Both the position numbers and the translations under genes were made by a program. This document shows positions 7,537 to 17,400 of a stretch of 64,000 nucleotides of DNA, piece by piece (position 1 is the stretch's first letter; the number at the start of each line of letters is the position of its first letter). The notes beneath the pieces were generated by a model that saw only the letters and a list, made by a program, of their open reading frames with translations, was not told the DNA's origin and did not search any database. The stretch is from positions 1 to 64,000 of the forward strand of contig JBLIRR010000016.1 of NCBI GenBank assembly GCA_049472395.1, read 5' to 3'. The stretch comes from JBLIRR01 sp049472395 (GTDB lineage Bacteria > SZUA-182 > DTGQ01 > JBLIRR01).

Positions 7537-8682
7537 TCAGGTCAGCTCAAATCCATCCATAAGGGGCATTTCCAGATCAGTAAGCAATAAATCATAGCCT
7601 GATGAATTGAGTTTTTCCCATGCTTCTTTCCCATCATCCTTGATTTCAATATTGACTTGTCCTCCTTCATGAAAAGCTTCGAGACTAATCGTGCCGACGC
7701 GTGCTTTTCCTGATTTTTCCCGAACATCAGGCGGCTCTATCCCATGGTCAACTGAATTTCGAATAAGATGAGTGAGAGGATCAGCGAGCGCCTCGATGAT
7801 AGATTTATCCAGTTCAACATTTTCACCTGAAAGTGACAGTTCAATATCCTTCTTTAGATTGCGTGCCAAATCACGAATAATGCGCGGAAATTTATTAAAT
7901 ATGCTTCCTATTGGCTGCATTCGAGTATTCATTATGTTTTCCTGCAGTTCGCTGGTGACCATATCAATATTCTGCAAGATAGCTTTTAATCCGGCTTCTT
8001 CGGTATTTTTCAACCGCTGCAGTAATTGATTCCTGCCTAGTACAAGCTCTCCGGCAAGATTCACGAGCTTATTAAGAAGGCCTACCCTGACCCTGATACT
8101 TTCTGCTGTTTCAAGAGATCTTTCAAGTATTCGAGGAGATTCATCGTTTTCTTTTTTTGGGGCTGATTTTTTTTGATTAAAGGCGTGTATCTTATTCGCA
8201 GCATAAAGTTTACCTTCTGTCCTGGTGTCTTCTTTTTCCGCAACATCTCTATTTCTTCTCTTCTGTTTTACGCTTTCCTTTGGCGTCTCTCCCATCCGTG
8301 AGGGTTTTAAGATGGCAGAGAGGTCTTCTTTTACCATTTGAAAATCGATATTCTCAGAATTCTTCACATCAGCTAACATTATTCTCAATGTGTCAACTCC
8401 GGCAAAAAGAGCATCGAGAATTTCAGGGGTAATATCCATCTCTTCATCACGTACTTTCATCATTACATTTTCCATGAGATGACTGAGATTGGTAATATTC
8501 TCCATGCCGAAGAATGCAAATATCCCCTTTATGCTGTGCATAGTTCTGAAGACCCTGTTTATGGTCTCTTTTGATATATCCTTTCCCTTTTCTAAAAGAA
8601 GAAGATCGGGTTCAATCGAGGAGAGGTGCTCATGTGATTCAATAATTAATTCAACAAGTAGTTTTTCATCATCCGAAGTCAT
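7537..8682 (-). CDS. cheA: Chemotaxis histidine kinase CheA, internally deleted and truncated
   Basis: Opens as a normal CheA: Hpt domain with phospho-accepting His at residue 49 (RTMHSIKG), a linker, the P3 dimerisation helices (~195-265) and the first half of the ATPase with the N-box HLIRNSVDHG (305-314). At residues ~349-352 the G1 box starts (DDG) and then jumps directly into the middle of a receiver domain (KEAWEKL ... LLLTDLEMPLMDGFELT). The G boxes, the whole CheW-like P5 domain and the receiver N-terminus are missing, and a TGA ends the frame at 7537. The protein could still be a phosphotransfer Hpt but cannot bind ATP normally. Good ribosome site (AAGGAG) before ATG 8682. First gene of the chemotaxis operon. 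An assembly collapse is the main alternative. Confidence 0.85.
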   Translation of the reverse strand: MTSDDEKLLVELIIESHEHLSSIEPDLLLLEKGKDISKETINRVFRTMHSIKGIFAFFGMENITNLSHLMENVMMKVRDEEMDITPEILDALFAGVDTLRIMLADVKNSENIDFQMVKEDLSAILKPSRMGETPKESVKQKRRNRDVAEKEDTRTEGKLYAANKIHAFNQKKSAPKKENDESPRILERSLETAESIRVRVGLLNKLVNLAGELVLGRNQLLQRLKNTEEAGLKAILQNIDMVTSELQENIMNTRMQPIGSIFNKFPRIIRDLARNLKKDIELSLSGENVELDKSIIEALADPLTHLIRNSVDHGIEPPDVREKSGKARVGTISLEAFHEGGQVNIEIKDDGKEAWEKLNSSGYDLLLTDLEMPLMDGFELT

Positions 8683-8836
8683 TCAGCACTCCTTTTTGGC
8701 AGGTATTAGATTCAAAGTGATTTTTCAAAAATATCCAATCTTTTTTTACTATCGGCCCCTCATGTCAATCTCATCAATTGATAAAAAATTATTTCATCAC
8801 AGAGAACATGGGGATCACAGGGTCAAAATGAGGACT

Positions 8837-8869
8837 GCTGAAAAATTGCTGAAAAAATGCTGGAAAATG
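8837..8869 (+). repeat. Three 11-bp A-tract repeats abutting the -35 box
   Basis: GCTGAAAAATT, GCTGAAAAAAT and GCTGGAAAATG stand head to tail at 8837, 8848 and 8859, and end exactly where TTGACA begins. The one-helical-turn spacing of A-tracts suggests bent DNA/an UP-like element or an activator array for the dockerin-protein promoter. Confidence 0.7.
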
Positions 8870-8898
8870 TTGACATATCTTTAAAAGTATGATATATT
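8870..8898 (+). promoter_or_regulatory. Near-consensus sigma70 promoter
   Basis: TTGACA at 8870-8875, 17-bp spacer, TATATT at 8893-8898. It lies 61 bases before the start of the dockerin/HYR gene on the same strand. Confidence 0.75.
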
Positions 8899-8959
8899 AT
8901 AAAACAACTAATATTTTTTGTTTTGTTAATTTTAGAAAATCTAAATACAGAGATAAAGT

Positions 8960-10927
8960 ATGAAAAATGACAGCCAGAGTAAAATAGAGAGTGAAGATAT
9001 TACCAAAAAAGCGCTCATCCTTGTGAGCCTATTATTACTTATTCTCGTAAGTTGTTTACTCTTGCCTTTTAAAGGGTATGCGCAGCTTAATCCTTCATCA
9101 GACTTTGATTCGAGCATTTATTATGCTGAAGATGCTGTTGATTATGAAAGTTTAACTGATACTATAAATGCTTTGAACATTACATCATCATCAGAAAATA
9201 TTCTTTTATCGATTCTTTATGAGAGCGAATATGCATTTAATAATGGCAATGTGAATGGCGCCATTAACTTGCTTAATTTACTATTATTTCAGACTGAAAG
9301 CATGTATATTGCTGGTGATGGGGGATTGTCCGAATCAGACATCGAGGTTCTTGCACTTGAAAAGGATGCTCTTATAGAAGATATAAAAGAGGTAATTAAA
9401 GTGCCCTACATTGAATATCCGGAATCAGGAGCTACAATAAAGGGTATGATTCCTGTCAGTGCAATGATTTTATCTCAAGATATTTACTCAAGCAGGTTTG
9501 AATATAGTAATAATGGGATCAATTGGTTTGGAATTGGCAATGATTATAATGGTTCTGATGGATGGTCAGTCAACTGGAATACCATGCTTCTTGAAGATGG
9601 GATTTATTTCGTACAAGTTACCACAATAGATAATGAAGGAACAGCGCGAGTTTCTGAGGCGGTTGAGGTAATTATCCAACAAAAAGAAAAGGTCCCTCCT
9701 GTACTCATCTGTCCCGGAGATATGAATGTTTCAGCAACAGATAAGTTGACAAGTGTCACCTATAGTGTGTCGGTTACCGATAATGAAGATCCTCATCCGC
9801 AGGTGAGCTTTAATTATCCTTCTGGTTTTCAATTTCCTCTTGGGGAGACCATAGTAACTGTAACTGCGGAGGATGATTCGGGAAATAGCAGCCAGTGCAG
9901 CTTTACAATTACCGTGAGTGATGATACACCGCCGCATCTTATATGCCCTGCAGATAGAGAATCCATTGCACAGATGGATGAAATGCAAATAGCTTCTTTC
10001 TTAAACGAGGCTTCGGCTACAGATACTATTGATGGGGTATTAGAAGTAAGCAATAATGCACCTTCATTTTTCCCTGCAGGATCAAGGACACTCATAACCT
10101 TTAGTGCCACCGATAGCGCGGGCAATACAAATCAATGTGAAACAATGGTGAGCATTACACCCTTTGACACTGCAAGTGGTATGTATAATGATCTTATTAA
10201 TAACCTCGAAAGCAGTACTTTTGCTCAGCAAAATGCGCAGGATAGTTTATTAAGGACACTTAATGAGAGTTTTGATGCATTTCTTGAGGGTAATCCTACG
10301 AAAGCCTCTAATTTGCTGAACATATTTACTTTTCACCTCCAAAGTCTCGCTTTGGCAGGAGAAGGATTTAGCGAATCTCAAATGAGTGTTGTGGATTCAT
10401 TGACAAATACCATTAGAGAACAAATAACGCAAGAAGGCCCATCACCTGTACCTCTTATTACCTATCCAGCCGATGGTGATACTGTGAAAGGCGGTGTTAT
10501 AATTACACTGACAACTGTTTCATCAGATGTGCAATATGCTCAATTTGAATATACATCTGACGGAGATACGTGGATATTGATAGGGCGTGACATTTTCTCT
10601 TTGGATGGATGGTCTTTCACATGGGATACGAAAGCCGTTACTGATGGTTCCTATTTTATAAGAGGATGCATAGGAGACCTTGATGAGCGTCAGGGGTGCG
10701 ATTTTGTGAATGTATTTGTTCATAATGCTCCTGATATATTATGTAACGGGGATATCAATGGGGATGGGATGATTAGTCCTTCAGATGCCCTGGAAGTTTT
10801 TAAATGTTATCTTAAAGGTGGAACCTGCGGGGATTGTTATGATGTCAATAACGATGGAGTTGTTGCTCCTTCAGATGCACTGTGCCTCTTTCGGAAATAT
10901 CTTAAGATGCCTTCGTGCCTCGATTAA
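8960..10927 (+). CDS. Secreted HYR-domain, FIMAH-like and dockerin protein
   Basis: A 655-residue exported protein with an N-terminal hydrophobic segment (~18-35) and signal cleavage near GYAQ. Modules in order: a helical FIMAH-like segment (~60-135); an Ig-like domain (IEYPESGATIKG, ~150-240); HYR domain 1 (PPVLICPGDMNVSA, ~245-325); HYR domain 2 (PPHLICPADRES, ~326-405); a second FIMAH-like segment (~410-490); a second Ig-like domain (ITYPADGDTVKG, ~500-585); and a C-terminal type I dockerin with two calcium loops, DINGDGMISPSDAL and DVNNDGVVAPSDAL. Dockerins bind cohesins, but no cohesin is in the window. It runs convergently into the GspE gene with a 3-bp gap. Likely surface adhesion or assembly; substrate unknown. 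Confidence 0.85.
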   Translation: MKNDSQSKIESEDITKKALILVSLLLLILVSCLLLPFKGYAQLNPSSDFDSSIYYAEDAVDYESLTDTINALNITSSSENILLSILYESEYAFNNGNVNGAINLLNLLLFQTESMYIAGDGGLSESDIEVLALEKDALIEDIKEVIKVPYIEYPESGATIKGMIPVSAMILSQDIYSSRFEYSNNGINWFGIGNDYNGSDGWSVNWNTMLLEDGIYFVQVTTIDNEGTARVSEAVEVIIQQKEKVPPVLICPGDMNVSATDKLTSVTYSVSVTDNEDPHPQVSFNYPSGFQFPLGETIVTVTAEDDSGNSSQCSFTITVSDDTPPHLICPADRESIAQMDEMQIASFLNEASATDTIDGVLEVSNNAPSFFPAGSRTLITFSATDSAGNTNQCETMVSITPFDTASGMYNDLINNLESSTFAQQNAQDSLLRTLNESFDAFLEGNPTKASNLLNIFTFHLQSLALAGEGFSESQMSVVDSLTNTIREQITQEGPSPVPLITYPADGDTVKGGVIITLTTVSSDVQYAQFEYTSDGDTWILIGRDIFSLDGWSFTWDTKAVTDGSYFIRGCIGDLDERQGCDFVNVFVHNAPDILCNGDINGDGMISPSDALEVFKCYLKGGTCGDCYDVNNDGVVAPSDALCLFRKYLKMPSCLD

Positions 10928-10930
10928 CGA

Positions 10931-13900
10931 TCAGAGTACTACCCTGAACCATTCATCAAGTGTGGTCCTTCCTGCCTGTACCTTTTCAAAACCTTTGTTT
11001 CGAAGATTTTCAAATCCTAGTTCTCTCGCCTTTGCCTTAATTTCGTGGGCGGATTCCTGGCGTATGATCATCTCGCGGATTTCGTGTGTTAAGGGCAATA
11101 ATTCAAAGATTGCTTCTCTTCCCTTGTATCCTGTCGCATTGCACTCGCTACAACCTACTCCTTTAAAAAATGTTATTTTTGAAATATCTATTTTTTTTAT
11201 TTTAATGAAATCTAATTGAAAATTATTGGGGGGAGCTTTCTCCTTGCACCGTGGACAAATGACTCTCATTAATCTTTGAGCAATAATTAAATTAACAGTG
11301 GATGCCGTTAAAAAGGGCCCAATTCCTATATCGAATAATCTGGTGATAGCCTCAGCGGCGTTATTTGTGTGTAAAGTGCTTAAGACCAGGTGTCCTGTAA
11401 GGGCAGCTTTTACGGCCATTTCTGCAGTCTCTAAGTCACGAATCTCTCCCATCATTATGATGTCAGGGTCTTGACGGAGGAAAGACCGAAGGGCTCTCGC
11501 AAAATCTAAGCCTATTTTGGGATTCATCTGAAATTGGTTTACTCCGGCAATATTATATTCTATGGGATCTTCCGCTGTCATTATATTCCTTGTATTATTA
11601 TTAAGCTTCTGGATGACCGAATAGAGAGTTGTTGTTTTTCCACTTCCTGTTGGCCCTGTTACTAATATCATTCCCTTTGATTTATGCATGGCTGTGATGA
11701 GAATTTTCAAATCATCATTACTCATTCCGAGTTTATAGATATCCGTGTCAAGATTCGTTTCATCCAGCAAGCGTAAGACAACTTTCTCACCAGGTATGGC
11801 CGGAAAGGTGGATACTCTAAAATCAAGATATCTGCCATCCATCTTTATCTTGAATCTGCCATCCTGCGGGAGTCGCCGCTCTGCAATGTCTAAGCGCGAC
11901 ATTATTTTGATACGGGAGGTGACTCCGCTTCTATATTTTAACGGAGGATTCATGACTGTAATTAATGTGCCGTCAAGCCGGTAACGAATTCGAAATGAAT
12001 TCTCATAAGGTTCAATATGAATATCACTGGCTTTTTTTGTAATGGCATCTTTTAATATGAGATTGACCAATTTTACAACCGGACCTTGGAGCCCCTCTTC
12101 AAATTCATTAAATTTAGAGGGATCTTCTTCTTTTTCTTCAATATATTCCAGTTCTTCGTCCTTGGTTATTTCTTCAAGCGCCTCTTCAACCTCAGAACCG
12201 GCGATAGTTGTATGGTAATAATTTTCAATAGAATTAATAAGATAATATTCGCCAGCTATAAAAGGGATTATGGAACAGCCTGCGATAAACTGGAGTTCGG
12301 TTATAATATCCATATTTCGCGGATTATCCATAGCCGTAAAAAGCTTTCGATCTTTTATTTGAAAAGGAAGGACAAGATAATGCTTAATGAATTTGAGAGG
12401 AATCATATTGAGAATTTTATGGGGAATGTCCTTGATTTCAGAAAGATTAACTGCGGAGAACCCCTTATATTGTTCGATTAAAAAAGGGAGCAGAACACTT
12501 TCATCAGAAAATTTAAGTGCTCCGAAACAATATTGTAGACTTCTGTTGTGCCTTCTTCGAGCTAATAAGAGATGGTGTATTTGGGTTTTATTTAATTTAT
12601 TACCCTGATAAAGCCTGTAACCAAGAGTATCATCTATGTAAAAGGCATCTGATTTATTTTGAAAATTACACATCAGTCTAAAGTCATTTCCAAGAAGCAG
12701 GTACGTGTCTATATGGCTTTCTTTCTTAAGTTTTTCAAGCAATATATTGGATAATTCTTGAGAGTTACTTTTTATATGGTTGTATTCATTTAATAATGTA
12801 ATAAGCTCCCCCAGACCTTTTGCTGCACTTTTTCGAGCCTCCTCCGATTCATCGTCTAATCTTTGGGCAAATTCTATTATAAGCTTATTTGCTTCGTGGA
12901 CTTTTCCTTTGGCTAAGAAATCAGTAATCTTTGCCTTGATTTTCTCCAGCTCTTTTTTTTGTTCTTGGTTTTCCTCCTCGCCCTTTTCATTTTCATGTTC
13001 ACGTTCTTCTATTCCATGAGGAATGCTTATATCCTCTTTTTCATTAGGAGGGGATTCAATTCTATGGAAAAACTCCTCTTCATTTATAGAGACATCATCG
13101 GGGCTCCCATATTTTATGAGTGTCTTTTGAAAATATGGGAAAAATTTCTTTTGTAGATTTTTTGAGGGGAGAGTCCTTTGAATAAATTTCTCCTCAATTT
13201 TCTTCTCTTTTAAATAATGATGCACGCAGGTTTCTGCAATTGCATCAAAAAAGAATTCATCGATAAGATTTTGTATTAGATTATCTTTATTCTCTCCACA
13301 CCCTCCTATTTTATGAGCAATGCAGTCTAATTTTTCACCATCAAAAGAAGATAAAATAAGCTCCATTGTGTTCTTAAATTGATTATAGTCTATCGCAGTA
13401 CCATTATTGGTAAGCTTTGTGACGATTCGCTCCAATTCCAGGATACATGTCTCTATTTCCACCGACCTTCCCTTCAGGTTCTCCTCATTATCGAGTGTAT
13501 GTATATGTTCTCGGGCTTCATCCTTGTCTTTAATTTTTCCATATTTGATATCATTTACCTTAATATGTCTGACACCCTTTTTCTTTAGGAGGGTAGCAAC
13601 TCCGCCCTTTTGTTGTAATATATCCGGTTTGGCAGACAAGGTCCTTAAGAAGATGCTAAATTCATTTGAAGATAATTTTTTTGAGAAGGTAAGGCTCTCT
13701 AAATTTCTTTTATTTAAATAAGATGCAAACTTTGAGGTGACCCCATCTCTCCCTTTTATCCGCTCATTATCAACAAGAAAAGTCTCTCCCATAACCGTCG
13801 TTGTAAAAAATGATTTTTCTTTAAACACTTGGGAAAGCATCTGATATGATTTATCAATAAGCTGAAGAGGAATAGGATGGTCTGATGGATAGCTTGAAAC

Positions 13901-13972
13901 ACCTGTTAAGGCAATATAAAGTTGTTCTATCGTCTTCTGAAATAATCCGTTTTCACTAATTTTTTGCGCCAT
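10931..13972 (-). CDS. GspE/PilB-type secretion or type IV pilus ATPase with long N-terminal extension
   Basis: About 1,013 residues, against roughly 570 for ordinary PilB/GspE. The C-terminal ATPase has Walker A GPTGSGKTTT (~776-785), an Asp box around AEDPIEYNI, Walker B DPDIIMMGEIRD, the His box STLHTNN and a zinc site CPRC ... CSEC. A GspE N-terminal-like domain precedes it (~490-590). Residues 1-160 resemble the N-terminal module found in front of some HD-GYP proteins, and 300-400 is a charged, probably coiled-coil linker. The enzyme would power assembly of a type IV pilus or type II secretion pseudopilus at the inner membrane. I chose ATG 13972; GTG 13981 is possible. No pilin or GspF partner gene is nearby. 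Confidence 0.88.
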   Translation of the reverse strand: MAQKISENGLFQKTIEQLYIALTGVSSYPSDHPIPLQLIDKSYQMLSQVFKEKSFFTTTVMGETFLVDNERIKGRDGVTSKFASYLNKRNLESLTFSKKLSSNEFSIFLRTLSAKPDILQQKGGVATLLKKKGVRHIKVNDIKYGKIKDKDEAREHIHTLDNEENLKGRSVEIETCILELERIVTKLTNNGTAIDYNQFKNTMELILSSFDGEKLDCIAHKIGGCGENKDNLIQNLIDEFFFDAIAETCVHHYLKEKKIEEKFIQRTLPSKNLQKKFFPYFQKTLIKYGSPDDVSINEEEFFHRIESPPNEKEDISIPHGIEEREHENEKGEEENQEQKKELEKIKAKITDFLAKGKVHEANKLIIEFAQRLDDESEEARKSAAKGLGELITLLNEYNHIKSNSQELSNILLEKLKKESHIDTYLLLGNDFRLMCNFQNKSDAFYIDDTLGYRLYQGNKLNKTQIHHLLLARRRHNRSLQYCFGALKFSDESVLLPFLIEQYKGFSAVNLSEIKDIPHKILNMIPLKFIKHYLVLPFQIKDRKLFTAMDNPRNMDIITELQFIAGCSIIPFIAGEYYLINSIENYYHTTIAGSEVEEALEEITKDEELEYIEEKEEDPSKFNEFEEGLQGPVVKLVNLILKDAITKKASDIHIEPYENSFRIRYRLDGTLITVMNPPLKYRSGVTSRIKIMSRLDIAERRLPQDGRFKIKMDGRYLDFRVSTFPAIPGEKVVLRLLDETNLDTDIYKLGMSNDDLKILITAMHKSKGMILVTGPTGSGKTTTLYSVIQKLNNNTRNIMTAEDPIEYNIAGVNQFQMNPKIGLDFARALRSFLRQDPDIIMMGEIRDLETAEMAVKAALTGHLVLSTLHTNNAAEAITRLFDIGIGPFLTASTVNLIIAQRLMRVICPRCKEKAPPNNFQLDFIKIKKIDISKITFFKGVGCSECNATGYKGREAIFELLPLTHEIREMIIRQESAHEIKAKARELGFENLRNKGFEKVQAGRTTLDEWFRVVL

Positions 13973-14083
13973 TAGCCACACCCAATTTGTATTCTAAAAT
14001 TTCATAGATTTTTATAAAATATAGAGAAATCATGAGATAAAGTCAATGGCCCGAGATTGTATTCATAATTACTGCGAGGCCCA

Positions 14084-14130
14084 AGATAATTTTAGTGACA
14101 AACATGTTTATGCTACTATTAAAATTATCT
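14084..14130. repeat. Inverted repeat with nested palindrome, possible regulatory site
   Basis: Arms AGATAATTTTA (14084-14094) and TAAAATTATCT (14120-14130) are perfect complements around a 25-nt loop holding AAACATGTTT. Placed between divergent genes, it could be an operator or a cruciform/terminator-like structure; function unknown. Confidence 0.5.
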
Positions 14131-14307
14131 ACCATATATGATTTATTATCATATATTTTTTTAAAAAATGCAAGGAATTTTTTTTTCAGTACTTAATGTA
14201 ATAGAATAATTATTTTTACTTTTACTTAGAAAAAATTGATATATTTATAATAATAATAATATAGTTAGAATATATGATATATTAAATGCGAGTGCAATGG
14301 TTACCCT

Positions 14308-14336
14308 TTGACGTAGCTGTTAAAAAAGTGTATTAT
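14308..14336 (+). promoter_or_regulatory. Sigma70-type promoter of the polysaccharide export operon
   Basis: TTGACG at 14308-14313, 17-bp spacer, TATTAT at 14331-14336; 65 bases upstream of the SLBB gene start. Confidence 0.65.
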
Positions 14337-14401
14337 TAATCGGGAAAAAGTTTGTTCCTATTAATTTAGTTTAATCATATATGAGAACATGGGGTTGTTT
14401 G

Positions 14402-17400
14402 ATGAATAAATGTATGAAGTGTTTAATCCTGATATCTATTATGGCATTCATACCTGTTTTCTCATTTGCCCTGACTGATAGTCAACTAAATATAATAAGA
14501 GAATCTTCTATTATTGAAGAAGCTATGGATGATCCTACTTTGATTCAAGAATATATGTCAAAACAAATAAAAGAGGACGGAAAACTTATTGATGATAAAA
14601 ATAATATCATTCAAAAAAAAGATATGAAAGAGCACTTAGAGAAAGAGAAAAAGGATGAGAAAGAGGATGATGAAGCTCTCTCAGATAAAGACAAAGAAAA
14701 AAAAGGTAAGAAAAAAAAGGTGGAAGATGCTATTGATTTAACTCCAAAACCGTTTAATAAGATTCTGCAAAGAGATATAAATTATACTAGTTATAAACTT
14801 AGTGTTGGAGATGAAATTAAACTTGAGATTTTTAATATTAATAGTACAGATCCAGAAATCAGTTATAATCTGAGAATAAGCTCTCCTGATGTTATCATTT
14901 TGCCAAAATTGGGGAGTATCCCTTATAAGGGCAAATCAGTCTTGGAATTTAATAAGGAATTAAACAAACTTCTCATTAAGGATAATAAATTAGCAACCGT
15001 AGCAATTGTCAATCCGGCAACCATTGAAATAGGGGTTTTTGGATTTGTGAAGGTCCCAAATTACTATAAGATACCTAAAAATTTTAATATATTTGATGTT
15101 ATTTCACTTGCTCAAGGCCCCATTAAGATGGAGAGCGTAGATAGAATTAATCTCTTTCGAGAAGGGATTTTATTTAAATCTTTTGGGCTTGGTGAGCTTT
15201 TATCTCAGAATTCTCTCACTTTTTCATTGCACAACGGGGATATTATCAGGATTGAAAAGCAACCTGAGGTCAGAGAATCAGATCTCAAGGCAGAATGTGT
15301 GTATGAAAATTTCGACAAATTAAAACTATTTGGTCATGAAATATTTAACATTGATTATATTGAAATGATCCCCGACCAAAATGTTGAAGTAGATGAAAAT
15401 TATATCTTAGGCCCCGGAGATACAATCGAGGTGTATATATGGGGGAGAATGAATGAGAGGATGAGTCTTACGGTCAGTTCTGACGGATCAATATTCATAG
15501 AGAGTTTTGGGAAAATCTTGGTCGGCGGCAAAACATACAGTGATGTGAAGAAAATGATTAAGGGTATGATTAAGGGAATGGAGGGAGTCGAAGGAGATGC
15601 AATATTAAAAAATATCAGGACGATAAGGATCATGCTTCTTGGTGAGGTGCAAAATCCCGGTTTTCAGTCTATTTCAAGTCTATCAAATGTTACAACTGCT
15701 ATTGTAAAAGCAGGTGGTATTACAAACCTTGCCAATATTCGAGAGGTGAAGATTAAACGCGCGGATAAGGTAATCTCAGAGATTGATTACTATGATTTTA
15801 TATTTAAGGGGAATACGGCAGAGGATATACGACTGCAAGCGGGAGACGTTATTTTCGTGCCAAGAACCGAACGACGGATTTATATTGCTGGAAAGGTGAA
15901 AAAGCCTGCTATTTACGAGTTAAAAGGCAGGGAGTCTTTGCAGGATGTTATTAGGTTTGCAGGCGGTCTTATGCCTTCAGCCTATGGTAAGAATATCCTT
16001 ATTCAGCGATACTCTAAGAATAATGTGGCTGAATCATTTAGCCTTTCCATAAGTGATGATTTTACCAAATTTAAATTAAAGGATGGCGACAGGATTGCGG
16101 TAATGAATATACAGACCCCTGAGGTAGATGTTGTCTATCTTTTCGGAAATGTTTATTTTCCCGGTAAGTATTCATTGAAGAAGAATACGAGGCTTTTGGA
16201 TGTAATAGGCGGTTCCTTTAATTTGAAGCCTGACACGCTCATGGATTATGGATATATTAAGAGATTTTTCGGAGAGGGGAAGAAAAGAAAAGTACTTTCA
16301 TTTAGTTTAGAAGAAGCATTAAATAATCCAGATCATGAATCCAACATTGTGCTTGAGGCATTAGACGAAATATATGTATTGGGCAAAACAAACCAGAGCG
16401 TGGCAGAAATTAGAGGTGAGGTATATAATCCCGGAAGATATATAGTTGAGGATGAGGTAACGCTTTTTGATCTTATTAATAAAGCAGGCGGTCTTACTAC
16501 TGATGCCTCAAAAACATATATTGAGATTATACGGAAAAAGGAAGAAGAGTTTATTACTCGTTTTTTAGATATCGAGAAATCCAAAAGATTTATGATCGAA
16601 GCAGATGATAAAGTTATTGTGCACTCACGATGGGATTATAATCTTAAAGAGTATGTGACCATAACCGGAGAAATAAATAAACCGGGTAAGTACCTTCTTA
16701 CAAAAAATCTTACCATAAAAGACCTGGTACTCAAGGCAGGTGGAGTGACAAAAGATGCCTACCGTAAGGTTGCACATATATATAGGTTAAAAGAGGATAG
16801 CTTTAGCTATGCACTATTGACTATAAACATAGAGGAAGCAATGGCGTCAAAGAAAGGAGAAAATATTATCCTCCATGACCGGGATGAATTGGTTATTCAT
16901 TCAGTGTGGGAATTTAAACCGAGACAGATTGTCAGCATCACTGGTGAGGTGAACAATCCCGGAGAGTATCCCTATGCTGAGGGGATGAAATTGTATGATC
17001 TTATTGTCGCTGCCGGTAATGTGAAAGAGGAGGCATACCTTGATCATACTGAAATTGTTCGAATGAGTGTGAAGAATGGCAAGACCTCATACGAGGTGAT
17101 TGATGTGAACCTGAATGAAATGTTAAAGCACAATATCAGTTTTGAGCTTAAACCCTATGATGTGTTCAATGTCAAACGAATTAGAGAGTTCAGGAAAGAG
17201 GAGAAGGTGGTAATCAATGGTGAGATATTATTCCCGGGGATCTATATTATTACAGAGGGCGAAAAGCTTTCAGATCTTTTAAAGCGTGCAGGAGGGATTA
17301 CAGAAAATGCCTTTTTGGAAGGGATTGTCTTTAGGAGAGAATCCGCCAAGACGCTCCAGGAAGAGAACTTAAAGAACCTTAGGCAAAGACTACAGTCAAT

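Larger units (their letters stand above)
13973..14401. other. Divergent intergenic region
   Basis: AT-rich region between the divergent GspE-like and SLBB genes with no credible ORF. It contains the inverted repeat at 14084-14130, which encloses the palindrome AAACATGTTT (14100-14109), and the promoter at 14308-14336. Confidence 0.6.

Noticed and set aside
7537..7539. TGA as selenocysteine in cheA, tempting because of the selenium cluster
   Set aside because: The family has Arg here, no Cys homologue is known to me, no SECIS-like hairpin is evident and the gene is already deleted internally.
8749..8756. GCCGATAG on the minus strand upstream of cheA as a sigma28 -10 box
   Set aside because: No TAAA at the required distance upstream; kept only as a weak possibility.
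8795..8822. CACAGAGAACATGGGGATCA as a dispersed repeat
   Set aside because: Resembles repeats known from some genomes, but only one copy is visible here.
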